Source of the DNA: Acidaminococcus fermentans
Lineage (GTDB): Bacteria > Bacillota_C > Negativicutes > Acidaminococcales > Acidaminococcaceae
Direction: 5' to 3'
DNA length: 10,734 nucleotides
Assembly (NCBI GenBank): GCA_004555735.1
Contig: SFHH01000058.1
Span: forward strand, 1 to 10,734
Made by a program: the position numbers and the translations under genes. Numbering within the stretch: the stretch's first letter is position 1; the number at the start of each line of letters is the position of its first letter. Below the pieces are notes generated by a model. It did not search any database. It had not been told where the DNA came from and worked only from the letters and a program-made list of their open reading frames with translations. Below, piece by piece: positions 1 to 5,503 of this stretch.

Positions 1-90
1 AATTAAAATAAAAACAGACGTGAGCAAAAATCGCTCACGTCCGTGTGTGGTAGATGAATTGGAGCTTACCCCAACATTTGACAAAGAACC
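1..90 (-). mobile_element. Probable end of an insertion sequence (ISL3-like terminal repeat), extending left out of the window
   Basis: Read on the minus strand from position 90, the DNA starts GGTTCTTTGTCAAATGTTGG. From memory this resembles the GG(C/T)TCTTTGTCAA-type ends of ISL3-family elements. The bases just outside, 91-98 (AGAAAAAG), are AT-rich and of the right length for an 8-bp target duplication, and they form the T-tract of the hairpin terminator at 97-124. Inside the putative end lies a strong outward-in terminator (17-41), as IS ends often carry. No transposase codons are visible because the element leaves the window at base 1. The family assignment is from recall of terminal sequences only; the other end and the duplication cannot be seen here. 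Confidence 0.4.
6..41 (-). terminator. Rho-independent terminator, minus strand
   Basis: A perfect 9-bp stem (17-25 paired with 33-41, GACGTGAGC / GCTCACGTC) has a 7-nt loop. On the minus strand it is followed by TGTTTTTATTTT, a good U-tract. It would stop leftward transcripts, either read-through from the aspS operon or transcription entering the putative IS at 1-90. On the plus strand there is no T-tract after the stem, so it is directional. Confidence 0.75.
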
Positions 91-124
91 AGAAAAAGGG
101 GGTGTGAAAAAATCCACGCCCCCT
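91..124 (-). terminator. Rho-independent terminator downstream of aspS
   Basis: Left arm 97-106 (AGGGGGTGTG) pairs with right arm 115-124 (CACGCCCCCT) around an A-rich loop. On the minus strand the stem is followed by TTTTTCT (97 to 91). In the minus-strand RNA one pair is a C-A mismatch, while the plus-strand RNA has a G-U there, but the T-tract is only on the minus side. It probably ends the long operon transcript after aspS. Confidence 0.65.
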
Positions 125-130
125 GTCGCG

Positions 131-145
131 GGCAGCAAAGCTGCC
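131..145. repeat. Short hairpin flanked by GTGACA-like direct repeats
   Basis: GGCAGC (131-136) and GCTGCC (140-145) form a perfect 6-bp stem with a 3-nt loop. On the minus strand it is bracketed by three imperfect copies of GTGACA/GTGACC/GCGACA (about 125-158). It has no T-tract, so it is not a terminator by itself. It could be part of a dispersed intergenic repeat, but a copy elsewhere in the genome would be needed to say so. Confidence 0.35.
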
Positions 146-163
146 TGTCACTGGTCACTTATC

Positions 164-195
164 AAAGGGGCTGTTGCGTATGCAACAGCCCCTTT
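164..195 (-). terminator. Hairpin immediately after the aspS stop codon
   Basis: A perfect 14-bp stem (164-177 with 182-195) has a 4-nt loop and starts 3 nt beyond the aspS stop codon. The outer arms supply A and T runs on both strands, but the minus-strand T-run after the stem is only TTT then GAT, so termination would be weak. It may instead protect the mRNA 3' end, with the hairpin at 97-124 finishing the job. Confidence 0.6.
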
Positions 196-198
196 TGC

Positions 199-1995
199 TT
201 ATTTCTTTTCTTCTTTTTCTTTCTTCACCACGGTGCTCCGGATATGGAGTTCCCGCAGCTGCTTTTCGTCCACCACATTGGGTGCCTGGCACATCAGGTC
301 GATGGCACTCTGGGATTTCGGGAAAGCGATTACGTCACGGATGGACGGCCGTTTGGCCATGAGCATCACCAGACGGTCCAGGCCGAAGGCCAGGCCCCCA
401 TGGGGAGGTGCTCCGAATTCAAAGGCTTTCAGCAGGAAGCCGAATTTTTCCTGAGCCTGTTCGTCGGTGAGGCCGATGGCTTCGAAGACCTTCTTCTGGA
501 TGTCTTCCCGGTGGATACGTTCGGAACCACCGCCGATTTCCACCCCGTTCAGCACCATGTCGTAGGCTTTGGCATAGACATGGCCGGGATCAGTGAGGAG
601 CTTGTCCACATCTTCATCGCAGGGAGCGGTGAAGGGATGGTGCATGGCCACATACCTGTGTTCTTCTTCGCTGTATTCGAACATGGGGAACTTCACCACC
701 CAGGTGAAGCACAGTTTGTCCTTGTCGATAAGGCCCAGGCGCTTGCCCATTTCCAGACGCAGGGCGCCCAGAGCGGCAGCCACCACCTGGGGCTTCCGGT
801 CGGCCACGAACAGCAGCACATCGCCTTTTTCTGCCTTGCCGGCTTCCAGGATCCGCTGCATTTCTTCGTCAGAGAAGAATTTGGCGATAGGAGATTTGAT
901 GGAGCCGTCATCGTTGACTATGATCCAGGCCAGGCCCTTGGCACCGTAGATGCCTACGAATTCCACCAGGCCGTCCAGTTCTCTCCGGGGAATCTTATTG
1001 TAGCCCTTCACGTTGATGGCTTTCACCAGGCCGCCCTTTTCGATGATGTCCTTGAACACCTTGAACTGGGTCCCCTGGAGGGCTTCATTCATGTTCACCA
1101 GCTGCATGCCGAACCGCAGGTCCGGTTTGTCGCTGCCGTATTTGTCCATGGCTTCATCCCAGGTCATCCGGGCCATGGGCACGGGCACATCCACGCCCAG
1201 GGTTTCCTTGAACACATAGGCGATCAGTTTTTCCGTGAGGGCCATGATGTCATCTTGGTCCACAAAGGACATTTCCATATCCAGCTGGGTGAATTCCGGC
1301 TGCCGGTCGGCCCGCAGGTCTTCATCCCGGAAGCACCGGGCAATCTGGAAATACCGTTCCATGCCGGCAATCATCAGCAGCTGTTTGAACAGCTGGGGAG
1401 ACTGAGGCAGGGCGTAGAACTTGCCAGGGTTCACCCGGCTGGGCACCAAGTAGTCCCGAGCTCCTTCCGGAGTGCTCCGGATCAGATCCGGGGTCTCGAT
1501 TTCCAGGAAATCCTGTTTGTCCAGGAAGTCCCGAACTGCCTTGGTCACCCGATGGCGGAGGATCAGGTTCTGCTGCATTTCCGGACGCCGCAGATCCAGG
1601 TACCGATAGCGGAGACGGACGTTTTCATCCACGTCGATGCCATCCTGGATATAGAAAGGCGGAGTCTTAGAAGGATTCAGCACGTTCAGGTCCTTGACCA
1701 CCACTTCCACGTCCCCTGTAGGCAGATGGGGATTGACGGTTTCCGCGCTCCGTTCCCGGACCAGGCCTTTGACCTGCAGCACATATTCGCTGCGGACCCC
1801 TTCGGCCTTGTGGAAATCTTTTTCATCGTGGGCCGGGTCGATGACCACCTGCACCAGACCGTGACGGTCCCGGAGATCGATGAAGATGATGCCGCCGTGG
1901 TCACGCCGTTTGCTTACCCAGCCGCACAAGGTAACCGTCTTGCCGGCATCTGCTTTTCTCAAGTCACCGCAATGATGACTGCGTTCCATACTCAT
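199..1995 (-). CDS. aspS: Aspartyl-tRNA synthetase (bacterial type, likely non-discriminating)
   Basis: A class II synthetase that attaches aspartate to tRNA-Asp in the cytoplasm. The protein has 598 aa, normal for bacterial AspRS. In order it shows the N-terminal OB-fold anticodon-binding domain (about 1-110, GWVSKRRDHGG at 25-35), the catalytic core with the TPEGARDYLVPSR loop (175-187), PQSPQLFKQ (198-206) and the motif 2 stretch CFRDEDLRADRQPEF (221-235), the bacterial GAD insertion (about 285-420), MHHPFTAP (451-458), NGVEIGGGSERIH (483-495) and motif 3 GLAFGLDR (534-541). It ends in a charged Lys/Glu tail. The first ATG is chosen because GAGGTG sits 9 nt before it; an ATG two codons later is too far. 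It lies 21 nt after hisS. His33 in RRDHGG, where discriminating enzymes such as E. coli's have Leu, suggests the enzyme may also charge tRNA-Asn, but that is inference. Confidence 0.98.
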   Translation of the reverse strand: MSMERSHHCGDLRKADAGKTVTLCGWVSKRRDHGGIIFIDLRDRHGLVQVVIDPAHDEKDFHKAEGVRSEYVLQVKGLVRERSAETVNPHLPTGDVEVVVKDLNVLNPSKTPPFYIQDGIDVDENVRLRYRYLDLRRPEMQQNLILRHRVTKAVRDFLDKQDFLEIETPDLIRSTPEGARDYLVPSRVNPGKFYALPQSPQLFKQLLMIAGMERYFQIARCFRDEDLRADRQPEFTQLDMEMSFVDQDDIMALTEKLIAYVFKETLGVDVPVPMARMTWDEAMDKYGSDKPDLRFGMQLVNMNEALQGTQFKVFKDIIEKGGLVKAINVKGYNKIPRRELDGLVEFVGIYGAKGLAWIIVNDDGSIKSPIAKFFSDEEMQRILEAGKAEKGDVLLFVADRKPQVVAAALGALRLEMGKRLGLIDKDKLCFTWVVKFPMFEYSEEEHRYVAMHHPFTAPCDEDVDKLLTDPGHVYAKAYDMVLNGVEIGGGSERIHREDIQKKVFEAIGLTDEQAQEKFGFLLKAFEFGAPPHGGLAFGLDRLVMLMAKRPSIRDVIAFPKSQSAIDLMCQAPNVVDEKQLRELHIRSTVVKKEKEEKK

Positions 1996-2016
1996 TCTTG
2001 TTCACACCTCTGGTCT

Positions 2017-3270
2017 TTATTTGTTGAAATAGGCTTCCAAAGCCCCGAAACATACTTCTTCCTGGCTGCTGTCCGCCATGTTCCGGACGGTGACAGCGCC
2101 CCGGGACCGTTCTTCTTCCCCGAAGATCAGGGCGAAACGGGCCTGTTCCCGGTTGGCCTGCTTCATCTGGGCCTTCATGCTCCGTTCCACCAGGTTCATA
2201 TCGCAGACAAGGCCTTTGCTCCGCAGGTTGGTGATCACCCGGAAGGCATCGGCCACGCCCCCTTCATCAGGGATGACGGCGAAGATATCCACGGCTTCCT
2301 TGCCGGTGGGCAGCAGGTTCTGTTTTTCCATGGCCAGGAGGATCCGTTCCAGGCCGATGGCAAAGCCCACGCCGGGAGTGCTGGGGCCGCCCAGTTCTTC
2401 CACCAGACCGTCATACCGTCCGCCGCCGCCTACAGCGCTCTGGGCGCCCAGGGGACCGTACTGGATTTCGAAAGCGGTCTTGGTGTAGTAGTCCAGGCCC
2501 CGTACCAAGTTGCTGTCCACTTCGTATTCCACCCCTGCTTCATCCAGCAGTTTCTTCACGGTTTCGAAGTGGGCCCGGCATTCGTCGCACAGGTGGTCGG
2601 TGATCTTGGGGGCACCGGCCATGAAGGGCTTGTCCGCGTCCACTTTGCAGTCCAGGATCCGCAGCGGGCTCCGATCGAACCGGCTCTGGCAGTCTTCGCA
2701 CAGTTCGCCCAGATGCGGACGGAAGTAGTCCTGGAGCAGTTTCCGATGCTGGGGCCGGCAGTTGGGGCACCCTACGGAGTTGATCTTCAGTTTCAGATCC
2801 TTCAGGCCGAACCGTTTCAGCACGGTCAGGGCCAAGAGGATCACTTCCGCATCCACCACAGGAGATTCCGCCCCCAGGGCTTCTACCCCGAACTGGTGGA
2901 ACTGTCTCATACGGCCTGCCTGGGGCCGGTCGTACCGGAACATAGGTCCGATATAAAACACTTTCAGCGGCATGGGTTCCGCATACAGCTTATTTTCCAC
3001 AAAGGACCGGACCACGGATGCGGTATTTTCCGGACGCAGGGTCAGGCTGCGGCCGCTCCGGTCCGTAAAGGTGTACATTTCCTTGTCCACTACGTCCGTG
3101 CCGTCTCCGATTCCTCTCTGGAAGAGTTCGGTATGTTCAAAGATCGGGGTCCTGATTTCCTGATAATTGAATTCCCGGCATACTTCACGAATGATTTGTT
3201 CGGCATAGCGCCAGCCATTGATGGTACCCGGCAGAATGTCTTTGGTACCGCGCGGTGCCCCTGTTAACAT
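2017..3270 (-). CDS. hisS: Histidyl-tRNA synthetase
   Basis: A class II synthetase that charges tRNA-His. The 417-aa length is typical. Visible elements are the N-terminal PRGTKDILP (6-14), motif 1 region with EIRTPIFE (38-45), TLRPENTASVVR (77-88), motif 2 region MFRYDRPQAGRMRQFHQFG (110-128), the HisA signature LVRGLDYYTKTAFE (255-268), GGGGRYDGLVEELGG (281-295), motif 3 GFAIGLERIL (302-311) and a C-terminal anticodon-binding domain (about 325-417). Seven cysteines cluster at 168/171, 191/194, 208 and 228/231, a possible metal site in the insertion region. The ATG start has GGAGGGG (3277-3283) 6 nt upstream. A 53-nt gap in front contains a candidate promoter and no T-box leader. aspS follows after 21 nt, and the pair is presumably co-transcribed. 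Confidence 0.98.
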   Translation of the reverse strand: MLTGAPRGTKDILPGTINGWRYAEQIIREVCREFNYQEIRTPIFEHTELFQRGIGDGTDVVDKEMYTFTDRSGRSLTLRPENTASVVRSFVENKLYAEPMPLKVFYIGPMFRYDRPQAGRMRQFHQFGVEALGAESPVVDAEVILLALTVLKRFGLKDLKLKINSVGCPNCRPQHRKLLQDYFRPHLGELCEDCQSRFDRSPLRILDCKVDADKPFMAGAPKITDHLCDECRAHFETVKKLLDEAGVEYEVDSNLVRGLDYYTKTAFEIQYGPLGAQSAVGGGGRYDGLVEELGGPSTPGVGFAIGLERILLAMEKQNLLPTGKEAVDIFAVIPDEGGVADAFRVITNLRSKGLVCDMNLVERSMKAQMKQANREQARFALIFGEEERSRGAVTVRNMADSSQEEVCFGALEAYFNK

Positions 3271-3310
3271 AAAAATCCCCTCCGTCCACAGAACTTGTTT
3301 GAACTTATTA

Positions 3311-3340
3311 ATTTTAACACAGTTTATTGTTTTTTATCAA
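3311..3340 (-). promoter_or_regulatory. Candidate internal promoter for hisS-aspS
   Basis: On the minus strand TTGATA (3340-3335, 5 of 6 to the -35 consensus) lies in the last codons of the AI-2E gene. After an 18-nt AT-rich spacer comes TAAAAT (3316-3311, 5 of 6 to the -10). Transcription would start near 3304, giving a leader of only about 34 nt before the hisS ATG. This is the only sizeable gap in the operon, which supports the call. It is sequence-based only. Confidence 0.5.
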
Positions 3341-4394
3341 CTGACTCAAGACTTTCTTCTCCGGCATGCCAGAAGTACCCATAGAGAACTTTGATGATGG
3401 CCAGGACCGGAACTGCGAAGATCAGGCCGGCCACCCCGCCGATTTGGCCCCCGATCATCACCGCCAGGATGATCAGCACCGGATGCAGGGTGATGCTGTG
3501 CCCCATCAGGTTCGGCATGATCACCTGGGCATCCACCTGATAGTACACCAGATACAGCACCAGGACTTTCAGGGCCAGGGAGGGCTTTTGGAGCAGGGCG
3601 ATGAACACGGCTGCCAGGGTCCCTACCACCGATCCTACCAGGGGAATCATTTCGCTGATCATGGCCAGAAAGCCCAGCACCAGGGTATACTGGACCCCCA
3701 GGATGGAGTTCCCGGCTGTGAGGCAGGCAGCAGCCACGAAGCAAAGCTTGAACATATTGTCCACATAGGCGCAGAGCATACGCCCCATATCCGACAGCAC
3801 CCGGTCCGCCAGAGGCTGCTTTTCATAGGCAAAGAGCCCTACCACCATCTTTTTCAGGGTCCGCCAGTCCTTCAGGAAATAGAAGCTGAGGAAGGGGACC
3901 AGGGCCAGACTCACTAGGCTCTTGGCCGCCTGGACGGTGGAAGCCAGCATATCTTTCAAAAGGCCCATGATATAGCTGCTCAGGCTGCTGGCCGCCTGCT
4001 GGAGCATCTCCCGGGTATTGGGCGGCAGCTTCTGGGCCTCGCTGCCCAGGAACAGGCTGATGCTTTCGTTGGCTTTGGCCGCCAGCCCCGGCATGGCTTT
4101 CAGCAGGGTGTTCACCTGGGTCACTAGGGGAACGATCAATACATTGGCTGCTGCATAGAGGAACAGGCCGAATACGAGGAAAGAAATCAATACTGCCAAG
4201 GTATTGGGAAAGGGCCGTCCCTTGATCTTCAGCCGTTCCAGCCGGTCCACGATCGGATAGAGCAGGAAGCTCATCCCCACCGCCAGGAACACGGGCAGGA
4301 ACCAGTGGCCCAGGAGGTAGAACACTCCGAACCCAGCCAGGCCCGCCAGCAGTTTGGCCACCAGTCCCCGGGGCTTTTGTTGCACATCCATCAT
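3324..4394 (-). CDS. AI-2E family (YdbI/PerM-type) membrane transporter
   Basis: An integral membrane protein of 356 aa, the usual size for the AI-2E transporter family (PF01594). Hydrophobic segments are visible at about 12-50 (two), 65-92, 153-175, 215-235, 237-268, 275-292 and 303-340. The family's conserved C-terminal part is present: EMIPLVGSVVG (248-258), PNLMGHSITLHP (294-305), then GGQIGGVAGLIFAVP (315-329). Members include the E. coli AI-2 exporter TqsA and Na+/H+ antiporters, so the substrate cannot be told from sequence; nothing here shows quorum-sensing genes. Two ATGs start the frame; the first is taken because AAGG lies 10 nt upstream, overlapping the end of the preceding gene, whose stop is 12 nt away. 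The last codons carry the -35 of the candidate hisS promoter. Confidence 0.9.
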   Translation of the reverse strand: MMDVQQKPRGLVAKLLAGLAGFGVFYLLGHWFLPVFLAVGMSFLLYPIVDRLERLKIKGRPFPNTLAVLISFLVFGLFLYAAANVLIVPLVTQVNTLLKAMPGLAAKANESISLFLGSEAQKLPPNTREMLQQAASSLSSYIMGLLKDMLASTVQAAKSLVSLALVPFLSFYFLKDWRTLKKMVVGLFAYEKQPLADRVLSDMGRMLCAYVDNMFKLCFVAAACLTAGNSILGVQYTLVLGFLAMISEMIPLVGSVVGTLAAVFIALLQKPSLALKVLVLYLVYYQVDAQVIMPNLMGHSITLHPVLIILAVMIGGQIGGVAGLIFAVPVLAIIKVLYGYFWHAGEESLESVDKKQ

Positions 4395-4406
4395 GCACTC
4401 ACGACC

Positions 4407-5030
4407 TTACTGGAGGAACGGATTCCTGCGCCGTTCCCAGCCCACTGTGGTGGCCGGTCCATGGCCGGGCAGCAGCTTGTAGTCATCGGGCAGCACCAGC
4501 AGCTTGGTCTTGATGGAATCCAGGATGGCGTCATAGGAACCTCCCGGCAGATCCGTCCGGCCGATGCTTTCCAGGAACACTGTGTCCCCGCAGAACACCA
4601 CTCCATCTCCGATGATGCAGACGCCGCCCCGGGTATGGCCCGGGGTAGCAGCGATGGTGAAATCCAGGCCTGCTGCTGTGAGCTTTTCCCCATCGGTGAA
4701 GTATGCATCGGGGGGATCGAATTTTTTGTCCCGGTTGGTGGAATAGGACAGGCTGCTGTTCCACACCCGGAGCATGGGCGCATCTTCCCGGCTCATATAG
4801 ACTTTGGCGCCGGTGGCCGCCTTGACTTCATCCAGGGCGGAGATATGGTCCCCGTGACCATGGGTGAGGAAGATGGCGGGCACTTTTTCGATACCGGCCT
4901 TCTTCACCGCATCCATGATCCGGTCGGCTTCATCTCCCGGATCCACGATGATGCCTTCGTTATTGGCTTCGTTCTTGATGATGTAACAATTTTCCTGGAT
5001 CGGTCCCACGACCACCCGATAGATCTTCAT
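4407..5030 (-). CDS. MBL-fold metallo-hydrolase (glyoxalase II-like, YcbL/YqgX type)
   Basis: A soluble 207-aa metallo-beta-lactamase-fold hydrolase. Metal ligands are in place: THGHGDH (56-62) gives H57, H59, D61 and H62; H132 lies in ATPGHTRGG; D149 in FCGDT; H190 in LLPGHGP. The ending GHGPATTVGWERRRNPF (189-205) is the hallmark of the short glyoxalase II-like group, which lacks the C-terminal helical domain of true glyoxalase II. Substrate is therefore uncertain: a thioester such as S-lactoylglutathione or a bacillithiol analogue is possible. The start is the ATG at 5030, because MKIYRVVV begins the conserved fold and AGGAGG and AAGGA precede it. A longer frame reading back into dtd is not credible. 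It is 16 nt from dtd and 12 nt from the next gene. Confidence 0.93.
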   Translation of the reverse strand: MKIYRVVVGPIQENCYIIKNEANNEGIIVDPGDEADRIMDAVKKAGIEKVPAIFLTHGHGDHISALDEVKAATGAKVYMSREDAPMLRVWNSSLSYSTNRDKKFDPPDAYFTDGEKLTAAGLDFTIAATPGHTRGGVCIIGDGVVFCGDTVFLESIGRTDLPGGSYDAILDSIKTKLLVLPDDYKLLPGHGPATTVGWERRRNPFLQ

Positions 5031-5046
5031 AGTTTCCTTTTCCCTC

Positions 5047-5496
5047 CTAAAACATCTTCCCGCTGTCCAGCAGGATGGTGACCGGCCCATCGTTCACCAG
5101 GGCCACTTCCATATGGGCCTGGAACTGCCCGGTCTCTACGGTCAGCCCCTTGTCCCGGAGCTTCCGGCACAAGTCCTCATACAGCCGGTTGGCTTCTTCC
5201 GGAGGCGCTGCCTGGGTGAAGGAAGGTCTCCTGCCATGGCGCACATCCCCGTACAGGGTGAACTGGGACACCAAGAGGATGCTGCCTCCCACCTGGGCCA
5301 CCGACTGATTCATCTTTTCTTCTTCGTCTTCAAAGATCCGGAGCCCGGCCAATTTCTCCGCCAGGTAGGCTCCGTCCTTTTCTGTATCTCCCCGGGCCAC
5401 GCCCAGAAGGACCAGCAGCCCCTTTCCGATGGAGCCCACCTTGCGGCTTTCCACGGTAACGGAGGCCTCTTTGACCCGCTGTACCACTGCTCTCAT
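5047..5496 (-). CDS. dtd: D-aminoacyl-tRNA deacylase
   Basis: A small cytoplasmic proofreading enzyme that hydrolyses D-aminoacyl-tRNAs (and, in the family, glycyl-tRNA-Ala), preventing D-amino acids from entering protein. The 149-aa length is typical. The N-terminus MRAVVQRVKEASVTV is characteristic. Both active-site motifs are intact: SQFTLYG (77-83, with Thr80) and the Gly-cisPro motif NDGPVTILLDS (135-145, G137-P138). The start lies 7 nt beyond the rel stop, with its ribosome binding site GAGG overlapping that stop codon, so translation is probably coupled to rel. Its own stop overlaps the Shine-Dalgarno of the MBL gene. The rel-dtd pairing is widespread in Firmicutes. Confidence 0.97.
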   Translation of the reverse strand: MRAVVQRVKEASVTVESRKVGSIGKGLLVLLGVARGDTEKDGAYLAEKLAGLRIFEDEEEKMNQSVAQVGGSILLVSQFTLYGDVRHGRRPSFTQAAPPEEANRLYEDLCRKLRDKGLTVETGQFQAHMEVALVNDGPVTILLDSGKMF

Positions 5497-5503
5497 GACT
5501 GCC

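Noticed and set aside
65..69. GTAAGC on the minus strand at the left, seemingly mirroring the GTAAGC at 10693
   Set aside because: Only six bases are shared and they lie inside the better ISL3-like end, so I do not treat the two as one pair of repeats.
3248..3265. T-box-like GGCACCGCG and a palindrome GGTACCGC/GCGGTGCC at the hisS start
   Set aside because: It lies inside codons 4-9 of hisS and encodes the conserved GAPRGTKD start of HisRS; there is no upstream specifier stem or terminator.
244..3267. An uninterrupted plus-strand frame of 1007 codons antisense to aspS and hisS
   Set aside because: It spans two unrelated, clearly functional genes and the gap between them. Its translation is rich in His, Phe and Gln, as expected from the complement of GC-ending codons, and shows no domain. 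Lack of stops is a codon-bias effect.
5031..5090. A longer start for the MBL hydrolase reading back into dtd
   Set aside because: The extra 20 residues overlap dtd and are not family-like; MKIYRVVV at 5030 is the conserved beginning with a ribosome binding site.
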